Both the position numbers and the translations under genes were made by a program. Below the pieces are notes generated by a model. The model made no database searches. It was not told where the DNA came from and saw only the letters and a program-made list of their open reading frames with translations. Below, in pieces: positions 7,924 to 16,364 of a stretch of DNA of 39,881 nucleotides (its first letter is position 1; each line of letters starts with the position of its first letter). The DNA lies in assembly GCA_023137315.1 (NCBI GenBank), contig JAGLPP010000077.1, forward strand, positions 1 through 39,881, written 5' to 3'. Source of the DNA: Bacteriovoracaceae bacterium (GTDB taxonomy: Bacteria; Bdellovibrionota; Bacteriovoracia; Bacteriovoracales; Bacteriovoracaceae).

Positions 7924-9510
7924 ATGATACAGATGATCATTTTTAAAGTTCTTGTTTTTATTTTGTTCCTTGGAACGTTGATATTTTTTCACGAATTGGG
8001 ACATTTCATTTTTGCACGTTTATTCGGTGTAAGGGTTGAGGTTTTTTCCCTTGGATTCGGCCCTAAATTGTTAAAATATAAAAAACGGCGTACCGAGTAT
8101 GCTCTTTCGCTTATTCCACTTGGTGGATATATCAAAATGTTTGGGGATGATCCCCTGGATAAGGATAGCATTCCTGAAGATCAGAGAAAGTACAGCTTCA
8201 ATTACAAGAGTAAATGGGCAAGGTTTTGGATTATTTTTGGTGGTCCATTAGCCAATTTTATATTGGCTTACATTATCTTTTTTAGTCTTGTCTTGGTTGG
8301 AGAAACCGTTCCTGAAAATCGTTTTGGTTATATTCCTGAAAATAAGGTTTTCTATTCGTATGGAATTCGTTCTGGAGACGTTTTAAAGAAGATAAATGGC
8401 CAGGTGGTTCAATCTCCAACAGATATGATGGTTGAGGGCAGGGATAGAATTGAAACCATTACTGTGTCGAGATTGGGTGAATTAACGACATTGAAAATAG
8501 GCGTTGACCAGGATGATTTTCTGAAGGAATTTGGTGAATATGTTCCGATGCTTAGAGAACCTGTTGTAGTAAATCAAAATGGTGAAATATTCGCCCTTTC
8601 ATTTGACGATAACAAGGTAAATTGGAAAGTTTCCCTTGAAACAATTCTTCAAACCAGAAATAAGTCCAGAATTTCTTTTTATCCAGTCGGAAAAGATGGT
8701 GAAGGGGACAAGGAGAGAATAATTGGTCCTGTTAAATTCTCTAAAAATTTTCAATGGAGTGGGATAAGGTCTTTTTTTGATAAATTCGCACGTATGGGAT
8801 ATCGAACGCTGGATATGCGTGTAAGGGAAGTTGAGCCGAATAGCCCGGCAGACAAAGCAAATATAAAAAAGGGGGATGTGATTGTTTCCCTTAACGAAGA
8901 ACCGATTTACAACTTTGAATATCTTCGCAAGGTCTTGCAGGAATCAAGCAGGGAAAGCAAAAAAAGTGGAGATGGTGCTGTAAAAATTATAGTTTGGAGC
9001 AATGGACAGATTAAAAGCGTAAATATTGTACCTGAACTCAAAAAAGAGTCGTTCATTATAGGTATTTACAGTCATGGTGCCTACGTGAGACCAAATTTGG
9101 TAAAAGTAAAACCAAAGGGTTTTTTGACGGCTGTTGGTCAGGGTTTCAGGAAAACGTGGGGAAGTATTGCCATGATAGCAATAGGTTTTAAAAAACTTGC
9201 AAGCCGTGAAGTATCATTGGATAATCTGAGGGGACCTTTTTCAATAGCCCAATTTGCCTCAGATTCACTGAAAATCAGTTTGTCATATTTTTTTCAATTA
9301 ATGGCACTGATATCTGTTAATCTTGGTTTTATCAATCTTTTACCTGTGCCGATCCTGGATGGTGGTCATCTGATGTTTATCGCCATAGAGACGGTAAACA
9401 GAGGTCCTGTTTCCAGGAGAAAGCTTGAAATAGCCCAGCAGTTCGGACTCTCGATATTGATATTGTTAATGGTTTTTGCAATTTATAATGATGTAATACA
9501 CTTTTTTTAA
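7924..9510 (+). CDS. rseP: RIP metalloprotease RseP (site-2 protease)
   Basis: Intramembrane zinc protease that cuts anti-sigma factors and remnant signal peptides. HELGH at residues 23-27 in the first membrane helix supplies two zinc ligands and the catalytic Glu24. The second motif LPVPILDGGH near the C-terminus provides Asp479. Two PDZ-like regions lie between, the clearer one around residues 300-380 (VREVEPNSPADKANIKKGD). At 528 residues it exceeds the E. coli protein (450), the excess being periplasmic. AAGGA at 7913-7917 supports ATG 7924. It lies 14 bases after cdsA. Confidence 0.96.
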   Translation: MIQMIIFKVLVFILFLGTLIFFHELGHFIFARLFGVRVEVFSLGFGPKLLKYKKRRTEYALSLIPLGGYIKMFGDDPLDKDSIPEDQRKYSFNYKSKWARFWIIFGGPLANFILAYIIFFSLVLVGETVPENRFGYIPENKVFYSYGIRSGDVLKKINGQVVQSPTDMMVEGRDRIETITVSRLGELTTLKIGVDQDDFLKEFGEYVPMLREPVVVNQNGEIFALSFDDNKVNWKVSLETILQTRNKSRISFYPVGKDGEGDKERIIGPVKFSKNFQWSGIRSFFDKFARMGYRTLDMRVREVEPNSPADKANIKKGDVIVSLNEEPIYNFEYLRKVLQESSRESKKSGDGAVKIIVWSNGQIKSVNIVPELKKESFIIGIYSHGAYVRPNLVKVKPKGFLTAVGQGFRKTWGSIAMIAIGFKKLASREVSLDNLRGPFSIAQFASDSLKISLSYFFQLMALISVNLGFINLLPVPILDGGHLMFIAIETVNRGPVSRRKLEIAQQFGLSILILLMVFAIYNDVIHFF

Positions 9511-9511
9511 A

Positions 9512-10144
9512 ATGTACCTTTATACAGATACAACGGATCATATAATAGTTGGCCTGCTTTCCGATGAATTTCAATGGTTGGAATATCATGAGGAGAAGTC
9601 AATAAAAAGAAGTTCGAATGAACTTCATCATACAATATATAAAATTCTGGAAAAGCATGAGTTGAAATTTTCAAAATTGCGTGGGTTTCTTTTTGCGGCT
9701 GGTCCTGGATCTTATACTGGAATGAGGCTCTCGGAAGGGATTGCCCAGATCTGCGAATGGCAGGGAATAAGGGTAAATTCATTTTATCATGTGGATGTTC
9801 CACATCTGTTAAAATCGGAAGAAGGAGTATGGTTTTCGAAGGCATTCAAAGGGGAATATTTTTTTTATGAATGGAAAAGGGCATCTGAAAACAAGAGCAG
9901 GCTTTTAAACGAAGAGGATTTTATACAGGAACTTAAAAAGTTTGACGTAGCAAATATTTATACCAACTTTGAGGATAAAAAACTTCTACAGAATCTGGAT
10001 ATCGATATTGAAATTACTTCAACAGCACATGATATCCGGAAATTTCCCAGGAAAATTTTTCAGGAGGTTGTTGATGGAAATTTGCGTTTTCCGCCGCTTT
10101 ATTATCGTTCAGAAGAGAGTGAGTTTAAAATACCTGCGAAATGA
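9512..10144 (+). CDS. tsaB: tRNA threonylcarbamoyladenosine biosynthesis protein TsaB
   Basis: TsaB is the non-catalytic partner of TsaD in making t6A37 on ANN-reading tRNAs. It has the ASKHA-fold N-terminal strand (MYLYTDTT) and the family motif GPGSYTGMRL around residues 68-77. The C-terminal half is poorly conserved, as is usual. The length of 210 is normal. Its ATG begins two bases after the rseP stop and has no clear ribosome site, so translation probably depends on coupling. Confidence 0.88.
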   Translation: MYLYTDTTDHIIVGLLSDEFQWLEYHEEKSIKRSSNELHHTIYKILEKHELKFSKLRGFLFAAGPGSYTGMRLSEGIAQICEWQGIRVNSFYHVDVPHLLKSEEGVWFSKAFKGEYFFYEWKRASENKSRLLNEEDFIQELKKFDVANIYTNFEDKKLLQNLDIDIEITSTAHDIRKFPRKIFQEVVDGNLRFPPLYYRSEESEFKIPAK

Positions 10145-10201
10145 CTTTTATTCTGATTTCTGTTACTCTTAAAAAGAGATAAGATTTTACAAGAATATCC
10201 A

Positions 10202-10801
10202 ATGGCAAATACCTATCTTTCATCGTCGTTCCATATTATTTTCGTGTTGACAGGATTCTTTTTGATAAAATTCGTGGATTTTTATTTGGGGTCATCAATC
10301 CTGTTTTTATATATATTGCTGGCCTGGTTATTTAGAAGAACAGGTTTTGATAATATCTCAAAGGATGTAATCGTATCACCCAAGTCTGGAAGAGTATTAT
10401 CAATAAAAAGTGGATATTCACATCATCTTATTGGGGATGATTTATTGGAAGTGGAGGTAGGATATAATTTCATTGGAGGTTATGGTTTATATTTTCCATG
10501 TTGTGGAGAGGTCTGTGATTTTTATGATGAACATGGGAATAAAAAAATTCTTGTATTATTTCAGAGTGATGATGGATATAAAATTGGAATATCAATAAGA
10601 AAAAATATTTTTGGGTTCTATCCACGCATATGGTTGAGTGTTGGAGATCGTGGAAGTTGTGGGGCAAACTTTGGATATTTTCCGTTCGGCGGTAAAATTT
10701 TGTTGTATATACCGAAGGATTTTGATGTTGCTGTAGATATAGGTAGCCGTCTTTGCGGCGGAAAGAGTATAATTGCTGTAATAGCAGGGGCCAAAGATTG
10801 A
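10202..10801 (+). CDS. Phosphatidylserine decarboxylase family protein, catalytic residues replaced
   Basis: Resembles the short, archaeal-type phosphatidylserine decarboxylase. It has an N-terminal membrane hairpin (about residues 10-45), a substrate-domain strand ending SPKSG (59-63), and a C-terminal GDRGSCGANFGYFPFGGK then LLYIPKD pattern. That pattern matches the family's GDRV..G...G.IRFGSR.D.YLP. The residues that make Psd work seem to be gone. The Asp of SPADG is Ser62, the His of the HVNR segment aligns with Tyr94, and the self-cleaving Gly-Ser of FGSR is Gly163-Gly164. Without that Ser no pyruvoyl group can form. It overlaps pssA by four bases, in the normal psd-pssA setting. It is probably a non-catalytic homologue. 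GS at 181-182 is a weak alternative cleavage site. Confidence 0.75.
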   Translation: MANTYLSSSFHIIFVLTGFFLIKFVDFYLGSSILFLYILLAWLFRRTGFDNISKDVIVSPKSGRVLSIKSGYSHHLIGDDLLEVEVGYNFIGGYGLYFPCCGEVCDFYDEHGNKKILVLFQSDDGYKIGISIRKNIFGFYPRIWLSVGDRGSCGANFGYFPFGGKILLYIPKDFDVAVDIGSRLCGGKSIIAVIAGAKD

Positions 10802-11574
10802 AAAAATTAAAAAAGTTGAGAACCAGTATTGGCAAGAATGTGATTCATGACTCCAGGAAGCTTGCATTCTTTCTTCCAAATATTTTTACGGCCCTGAATC
10901 TTGCTTGTGGCTTTATTTCCATAGTTTTTATTTGGAATGAAAAATACTATGTTGCGTGCATGATACTCATGTTAGGTGTTATTTTTGACATGGTGGATGG
11001 ACGGATAGCCAGATTAACGGGGACACAAAGTGATTTTGGTGAACAATTTGATTCGATGAGTGATATTGTTACGTTTGGGGTTGCTCCATCAATGCTGGTC
11101 TATAATCGTTTTTTTGTGGATTTGGGACGTTTGGGGTTGGTGGTATCATTCCTGTTTTTGCTTTGTGGTGCTCTTCGATTGGCACGTTTTAATGCAAATG
11201 TTGAAAAAGTTCACCCTAATTTTTTCCAAGGTCTTCCCATTCCTGCGGCGGCAGTTGCTTTGGTTGGATACGTATTATTATCGACTGAATTTGATGTTTT
11301 GGCACAGTGGTCACCAATAGCTGTAGTATACGTGATTTTTTATGGTGTACTCATGATTTCAAATGTTCCTTTTTGTTCTTTTAAAAAATCGGAGTGGATG
11401 AGGGCATACAAAAAAAGGGCATTGATAGTTATTTTTCTTATACTTGCGGCTACCTGTGTTTATGAGCAATTTATGATACCATTGGTTATCAGTATTTATG
11501 TTGTTACTTCCTTGATTTATTTTTTATTTCACATGGGTGAGTTAAGGGGAGTATTTGATTGGAAAAATGAGTAG
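10798..11574 (+). CDS. pssA: CDP-diacylglycerol-serine O-phosphatidyltransferase
   Basis: Transfers the phosphatidyl group from CDP-diacylglycerol to serine, giving phosphatidylserine at the inner membrane. The complete CDP-alcohol phosphotransferase signature (DG..AR........G...D...D) spans residues 67-89. The FLPNIFTALNLACGF opening is typical of type II (Bacillus-like) PssA, and several hydrophobic helices follow. I chose TTG at 10798: AGGGG (about 10785-10790) lies seven bases upstream and the codon overlaps the previous stop (TTGA). A longer frame from TTG 10753 would extend into the Psd-like gene. The length is 258. It uses the CdsA product made in the same operon. Confidence 0.93.
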   Translation: MKKLKKLRTSIGKNVIHDSRKLAFFLPNIFTALNLACGFISIVFIWNEKYYVACMILMLGVIFDMVDGRIARLTGTQSDFGEQFDSMSDIVTFGVAPSMLVYNRFFVDLGRLGLVVSFLFLLCGALRLARFNANVEKVHPNFFQGLPIPAAAVALVGYVLLSTEFDVLAQWSPIAVVYVIFYGVLMISNVPFCSFKKSEWMRAYKKRALIVIFLILAATCVYEQFMIPLVISIYVVTSLIYFLFHMGELRGVFDWKNE

Positions 11575-12559
11575 TTGGTCAATGAGATTAATATTTGTTC
11601 TTTTATGCATCTTATTCAGTTTCAGTAGTATTCTTCTTGCAGAAGATTTTGGCCAGAAGATCGTTGTGGAGTCCAGTGGTTTGCTGGATGACGATATGGA
11701 TAAAACCTATAAGGACATTAAGGGGACCAGTGAATTTCTTCCAGGTTTGGAAGGAGATGAATATATTGGACCAAAGACAAAAGAAACAACAAGCTTTTCA
11801 TTGCCAGGAATGCATGGCAATCCAATGGATGTTGATAAGAAAAAATACATAAAGGATGTGGATCATACATCTCTTGGTTCAATGGACGACAAGAATTATT
11901 TTCTGGAATATAAAATTGGTGAGCTGATTGGAGAGATTGAAAATAAAGGAAGATCGGCCATGACATTTAATTATTTCAAAGATACGTATGATTATGAGGA
12001 TTCCGAATCTGTTTTTAACAGGACTTATCGACAGGATTCACGTTCTCATAATATTGGGACTATACAATTGGGATATGACTGGTTTATTAGTCGAAAATAT
12101 GGAGATTTCTCAACAGGATTAAATTTGGGATATGGTTATAATAGCGGGCATGGAATTTTTCAAACAACAAAAGTGAGAAGCAAAGCTGAGTTCAAGCTTA
12201 TTACATTACCTCTTGATGTATCAGTGAAATATGCCAGTGTTATCGGAAGATGGTTCAAAATTGAGCTTTCTGCCGGGCCATCCGTAATGGGCCTGTATCA
12301 GACAAGAAGTGATCGGGATTCTGGAGAAAGAGGGAAGAGAAGAAGACAGATTGGAACTGGATATTTTGGACAGGGGGCACTGAAGTTTAGTTTAAGTGAT
12401 TTATCCCCGAGAGATTTTTACAAGTTGTTTGACAGTTTTTCGATAACGAAGGTTTGGTTTGGGGTTCTGGCAAGATATCAGTATTTTTCAAATTTTCAGG
12501 ACGATATAACGATTTCCGGAAATTCTCTTGGCATTGGCCTTTCTTTTGAGTATCTCTAG
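11567..12559 (+). CDS. Outer-membrane beta-barrel protein, function unknown
   Basis: An exported protein with a signal peptide (hydrophobic stretch ending ILLAED). An acidic, Gly/Pro-containing linker of roughly 90 residues carries two similar segments (FLPGLEGDEYIGPKTK and FSLPGMHGNPMDVDKK). The C-terminal part has alternating, aromatic-ended strands (GTIQLGYDWFISRKYG, FSTGLNLGYGYNSG, LGIGLSFEYL) as in a small outer-membrane barrel. Two starts are possible: TTG 11555, with AAGGGGAG three bases upstream, or ATG 11567, whose signal peptide begins more normally. I use the ATG. It overlaps the end of pssA and precedes truA by five bases, so it is co-transcribed with lipid genes. No specific family was recognised. 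Confidence 0.72.
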   Translation: MSSWSMRLIFVLLCILFSFSSILLAEDFGQKIVVESSGLLDDDMDKTYKDIKGTSEFLPGLEGDEYIGPKTKETTSFSLPGMHGNPMDVDKKKYIKDVDHTSLGSMDDKNYFLEYKIGELIGEIENKGRSAMTFNYFKDTYDYEDSESVFNRTYRQDSRSHNIGTIQLGYDWFISRKYGDFSTGLNLGYGYNSGHGIFQTTKVRSKAEFKLITLPLDVSVKYASVIGRWFKIELSAGPSVMGLYQTRSDRDSGERGKRRRQIGTGYFGQGALKFSLSDLSPRDFYKLFDSFSITKVWFGVLARYQYFSNFQDDITISGNSLGIGLSFEYL

Positions 12560-12564
12560 GTTCA

Positions 12565-13359
12565 ATGACTCAACTTTATACTTATAAAATAAAAGTTTCC
12601 TACAGGGGTACCGGTTATTTTGGCTGGCAGGTACAAAGCTCGCAGGAAGGAAAAACAATTCAAGGTGAAATAAACAAGGCCTTAAAGATAATTACAAAAT
12701 CAGAGCAGATTAAAACGTTGGGGGCCGGAAGGACTGATGCTGGAGTGCATGCATTAGGTCAGGTTTTTCGCGCAGAGATTCCCTTGAATATACAGGATGA
12801 TGCTCTGGTCAGGGCATTAAATAGTTTATTATGTGAGGATATCAGGATTCTCAAGGCCCGGCGTTGTTATGAAAAATTTAATCCGATTTCGGATTCTCTC
12901 TGGAAGGAATATGTCTATCTTTTTACAAATTGTCGTGAAGTTTCCCCGTTTGGATATCAATATGTAACGGATTACGGTTTTCCTCTTGAATTTGAACTTA
13001 TGCAGGATGCTTGTAAATTATTTCAAGGGAAGAAGGATTTTTGCAATTATCAATGTACCGGGACTGAAGTTCCAGATACGACAAGAGAAATTTTTGAATG
13101 TGATCTTACGGAGCAAAAATGCCAAGGGCATTTTGAGATAATTACTCCAGATTATTATATTTTTCGCGTAAGAGGGGGCGGGTTTTTAAAACAGATGGTC
13201 AGGCTGATGGTTGGAACTTTGTGGAATATAGGAAGGAAAAAGATCACTGTCGATGCACTGCAAAACTCTTTCGATAAAAAACTTCCGCACAAGCTTGGTG
13301 CTGTCGCACCGCCGCAGGGGTTATATCTTCGCAAAATTCGCTATTCAGACGGTTTTTAA
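12565..13359 (+). CDS. truA: tRNA pseudouridine synthase A
   Basis: Converts uridines 38-40 in the anticodon arm to pseudouridine. The catalytic motif GAGRTDAGVHALGQV has Asp58. The N-terminal VSYRGTGYFGWQ and the C-terminal FLKQMVRLMVGTLWNIG segments are typical. The length of 264 matches E. coli TruA (270). It begins five bases after the barrel gene and is the last gene of the long plus-strand cluster before the tig promoter. Confidence 0.96.
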   Translation: MTQLYTYKIKVSYRGTGYFGWQVQSSQEGKTIQGEINKALKIITKSEQIKTLGAGRTDAGVHALGQVFRAEIPLNIQDDALVRALNSLLCEDIRILKARRCYEKFNPISDSLWKEYVYLFTNCREVSPFGYQYVTDYGFPLEFELMQDACKLFQGKKDFCNYQCTGTEVPDTTREIFECDLTEQKCQGHFEIITPDYYIFRVRGGGFLKQMVRLMVGTLWNIGRKKITVDALQNSFDKKLPHKLGAVAPPQGLYLRKIRYSDGF

Positions 13360-13364
13360 CAAAA

Positions 13365-13393
13365 TTGACTTTTTTATTCGCTGTGGCTATGTT
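13365..13393 (+). promoter_or_regulatory. Sigma-70-type promoter of tig
   Basis: TTGACT (13365-13370) and TATGTT (13388-13393) are separated by exactly 17 bases. Each differs from consensus at one or two positions. The predicted start is near 13400, about 54 bases before the tig ATG. Confidence 0.7.
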
Positions 13394-13453
13394 GTGCCAA
13401 GCTAAATTTGGTTTAGTAAAGAGAAAAACAACATTTTTATATGAGGGTAAGTT

Positions 13454-14740
13454 ATGTCCTACGTAATTGAAGAAGTTAATGGTTGCATGAAGAAGATTAT
13501 TTTTAATTTTGAAAATCTTGATCTAAGTAAACAGATAGACAATTCTGTTTTGGAAAAACGGGAATCAGTAAATTTGAAGGGATTTCGAAAAGGTAAGGCA
13601 CCACTGGATATGGTAAAAAAAGCGTACGGTACTGAAATCGAATCTGATGCAATTAATAATTATATTCAACAAGAATTTTTTAATGTTGTTAATGAAGAGA
13701 AACTAAGAATTATAGGTTATCCGTCGTTTGAAAATTTAAAGTATGTTGCTGGAGAGAAAATAAGTTTTGATGCGAAAGTTGAAGTTTTTCCTGAATTTGA
13801 GTTAAAGGAAATGAGTGGTCTTAGTTTTTCCATGGCCGAGACCGTAGTGGAGGAAGATGATCTTCAGAAGGTAAGGCAAAATTATCTAAATTCAAAAGCG
13901 GAAATGGTTGTTATAGAAGCGGATGAAACGGTCTTAGGCAAAGGACATTTCGCCGTGATGAATTTCGAAGGTGTTAAGGATAATGGAGAACGTCCTGAAA
14001 ATATGAAAGGAAAAGAATTTCTTCTAGAGATTGGTTCTGGGAACTTTATTCCAGGTTTCGAAGAAGGTATGAATGGAATGAAAAAGAGCGAGAAGAGAAA
14101 TATCGATGTTGTATTTCCTGCAGAATATCATGCCCAGGAACTTCAAAATTCCAATGTAACTTTTGAAGTTGAACTTCTCGAAATTAAAGAGAAAATTTAT
14201 CCAGAATTCACCGATGAATTGGCCAAGGAATTGAAATATGAATCCGTTGAGGATTTTGAGACAAAGACCCAAAAGAATTTGTATTTTCAGAAACAAAGAC
14301 AGGTTAAGGAGAAGTTGCATCAGGAAGTTTTGGAAAAACTTGTTAAGGAAAATGAGTTTGATATTCCCAAGGCCATGGTGGAACAGCAATTGAATTATCT
14401 CAAGGAAGATTTGAGAAAAAATTTAAAACAACAGGGATTTGATGATCAGATGATGGAAGATTATATGGGGAAATTGAGTGGTGATTTTGATAAAAAAGCT
14501 GAATTTCAGGTAAGAAGTGGTCTTATACTCGATAAGCTTGCCAGGAACTATAATATTGAGACAACAGAAGATGACTTTGATAAGAAAATTGAAGAGACTG
14601 TAGAGAATTCCGGTATGGAGAAAGAACAGGTGATGAAACACTACTCGGATGAAAATATCAAAAAGAATCTGATGTTTGCTATTCGTGAAGAAAAGACGTT
14701 TGAAGTATTAATAGATAATTTAAAAGTTGTTACAGTATAA
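13454..14740 (+). CDS. tig: Trigger factor
   Basis: Ribosome-bound chaperone that receives nascent chains. The ribosome-binding signature GFRKGKAP is at residues 43-50. An FKBP-type peptidyl-prolyl isomerase domain follows (about 155-240; GHFAVMNFEG, IPGFEEGMNGM). The helical C-terminal domain has the usual Glu/Lys-rich arms. The 428 residues match E. coli (432). GAGGG at 13442-13446 precedes the ATG. It has its own promoter. The clpP-clpX genes that commonly follow tig are absent; a convergent gene follows instead. Confidence 0.96.
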   Translation: MSYVIEEVNGCMKKIIFNFENLDLSKQIDNSVLEKRESVNLKGFRKGKAPLDMVKKAYGTEIESDAINNYIQQEFFNVVNEEKLRIIGYPSFENLKYVAGEKISFDAKVEVFPEFELKEMSGLSFSMAETVVEEDDLQKVRQNYLNSKAEMVVIEADETVLGKGHFAVMNFEGVKDNGERPENMKGKEFLLEIGSGNFIPGFEEGMNGMKKSEKRNIDVVFPAEYHAQELQNSNVTFEVELLEIKEKIYPEFTDELAKELKYESVEDFETKTQKNLYFQKQRQVKEKLHQEVLEKLVKENEFDIPKAMVEQQLNYLKEDLRKNLKQQGFDDQMMEDYMGKLSGDFDKKAEFQVRSGLILDKLARNYNIETTEDDFDKKIEETVENSGMEKEQVMKHYSDENIKKNLMFAIREEKTFEVLIDNLKVVTV

Positions 14741-14758
14741 CATTGTCTAGCGCCACGG

Positions 14759-14784
14759 CGATTCACTCTTTAAAGAGTGAATCG
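14759..14784. terminator. Perfect 26-base palindrome between convergent genes
   Basis: CGATTCACTCTTT and its exact reverse complement meet without a spacer between the tig stop and the end of the minus-strand lyase gene. As RNA it gives a stem of about 11 bp on either strand. There is no T tract directly beside it, so it may be a weak bidirectional terminator or an RNA-stabilising hairpin. Confidence 0.55.
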
Positions 14785-14801
14785 CGATCGGCATGGTTAC
14801 C

Positions 14802-16181
14802 TTATTTTTTTGAAAATCTTGCTTGAAAGAATCTTAGATATTCCGGCTCATATTCAAATTTTAGTCCCGTGATCTTGTCACGATTTTTATATACTTCAAC
14901 AATTGCTTCTGTCGTAACGTCCATGTGCGCCTGTGTATAAACCCTTCGTGGAAGAGTAAGTCTTACGAGTTCAAGAGGTGGTCTTCTGTTTTTTCCGGTT
15001 TCAGGATCTCTTCCGGCAGATACGTTACCACGCTCCATTGCTCTGATTCCTGATTCCAAATATAATTCGGCGGCAAGAGTTTGAGCAGGAAAATCATCCT
15101 GGTCCAGGTGTGGAAGAAATGCTTTTGCATCTAAAAAGATTGCGTGTCCTCCGCATGGAACAACAATTGGAATACCTTCTGCGAGTAAGTTCTGGCCAAG
15201 ATATTTAGTCTGGCCGATTCTTGCCTTTTGATGCTCATCCATTACGCTTTCTTTGATCCCCTGGGCAAGTGCTTCCATGTCACGTCCGGCCATACCACCA
15301 TATGTGTGGAGTCCCTCAAAAATAACACACATGTTCTGTGCTTTTTTGTAAAGCTCTTCATCATTACAGGCAAAAAAGCCACCAATATTGACCAAGGAAT
15401 CTTTTTTGGCGGACATTGTACAGCCATCAGTGTACGAACAAATTTCATACAGAATCTCTTTGACTGATTTGTTCTCGTATCCTTTTTCTTTTTCCTTGAT
15501 AAAATATGCATTTTCCGCGCAACGGGTGGCATCCAACATAATTGCAATATCATGTTTGTCACAAACCTTGCGCAACTCCTTGATATTTTCCATGGAGAAT
15601 GGTTGTCCTCCGCACATATTTACACATCCCTCATAGGAAATGTAAGGAACCTTGTCGGCACCAACCTTGTTAATCAGTTTTTCCAGCTTCGAGATATTAA
15701 CGTTTCCCTTCCAGGGAAATTCGCTTGAAGGGTCATGTGCTTCATCAACAATTACATCGACAAAGTTTCCACCTGCCTTTTCCTGGTGCAATCTTGTTGT
15801 TGTAAAATACATATTTCCTGGAATATAGTCGCCTTCCTTGATCATAAGCTGTGACAATATGTGTTCTGCTCCGCGACCCTGGTGTGTGGGAACCAGATAT
15901 TTATAACTATAGTATTCCTGAATGGTCTTTTCCAGGCTGTAGAAGTTTTTACTGCCGGCGTATGCTTCATCTCCAAGCATCATTGAAGACCATTGCACGT
16001 CACTCATGGCAGATGTTCCACTGTCAGTTAAAAGATCGATATAAACATCATCACTTTTTAGTAGAAAGGTGTTGAACCCAGCCTCTTTTATGGCCTTTTC
16101 TCTTTCTTCTCTGGTGGTGGTTTTTAATAATTCCACAACTTTGATTTTAAAAGGTTCTGCCCAGGATCTTTTTTTTCTCAT
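14802..16181 (-). CDS. tpl: Tyrosine phenol-lyase-type beta-eliminating lyase (TPL/tryptophanase family)
   Basis: A PLP enzyme that splits an aromatic amino acid to pyruvate, ammonia and a phenol or indole. The family blocks IDLLTDSGTSAMSD, GDEAYAGS, PTHQGRGAE and the PLP-lysine motif SAKKD (Lys259/260) are intact. Two residues favour tyrosine over tryptophan. Arg384 in AMERG matches Arg381 of Citrobacter TPL, which contacts the phenol hydroxyl; E. coli tryptophanase has a hydrophobic residue there. Phe451 in RFFQARF matches Phe448, which is His in tryptophanase. TTTRLHQE also matches TPL. I place the start at ATG 16181, six bases after GGAG, not at the upstream TTG. The length is 459. It is often annotated as tryptophanase. 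Confidence 0.9.
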   Translation of the reverse strand: MRKKRSWAEPFKIKVVELLKTTTREEREKAIKEAGFNTFLLKSDDVYIDLLTDSGTSAMSDVQWSSMMLGDEAYAGSKNFYSLEKTIQEYYSYKYLVPTHQGRGAEHILSQLMIKEGDYIPGNMYFTTTRLHQEKAGGNFVDVIVDEAHDPSSEFPWKGNVNISKLEKLINKVGADKVPYISYEGCVNMCGGQPFSMENIKELRKVCDKHDIAIMLDATRCAENAYFIKEKEKGYENKSVKEILYEICSYTDGCTMSAKKDSLVNIGGFFACNDEELYKKAQNMCVIFEGLHTYGGMAGRDMEALAQGIKESVMDEHQKARIGQTKYLGQNLLAEGIPIVVPCGGHAIFLDAKAFLPHLDQDDFPAQTLAAELYLESGIRAMERGNVSAGRDPETGKNRRPPLELVRLTLPRRVYTQAHMDVTTEAIVEVYKNRDKITGLKFEYEPEYLRFFQARFSKK

Positions 16182-16229
16182 GATATACTCCAAAGTATTG
16201 TATGGATAAAATGTACTATTGCTATGAGA

Positions 16230-16258
16230 TTTATAGCGTAAAAGGTGACAGATTTCAA
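16230..16258 (-). promoter_or_regulatory. Sigma-70-type promoter of the tyrosine phenol-lyase gene
   Basis: On the minus strand, TTGAAA (16258-16253) and TATAAA (16235-16230) are separated by 17 bases. Transcription would start near 16223, leaving a leader of about 42 bases before ATG 16181. No operator or tna-type leader peptide is evident. Confidence 0.6.
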
Positions 16259-16364
16259 TCCCACAGATGAAATTCCAAATTCTTTGGTGTATATTATAAA
16301 TCTTATGAAAGGGTGCGCAATGTGAAGTGCGGTTGGTATGGTCGAATAGTTTTAAGGTGTTCTG

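Noticed and set aside
10753-10797. Longer pssA from TTG 10753
   Set aside because: It extends into the preceding gene without a ribosome site; TTG 10798 has AGGGG seven bases upstream and a TTGA overlap.
16182-16193. Longer tyrosine phenol-lyase from TTG 16193
   Set aside because: The added codons cover the GGAG that serves ATG 16181.
16182-16364. Search for a tRNA or a tna-type leader peptide upstream of the lyase
   Set aside because: No cloverleaf and no Trp/Pro leader frame; only a simple promoter was supported.
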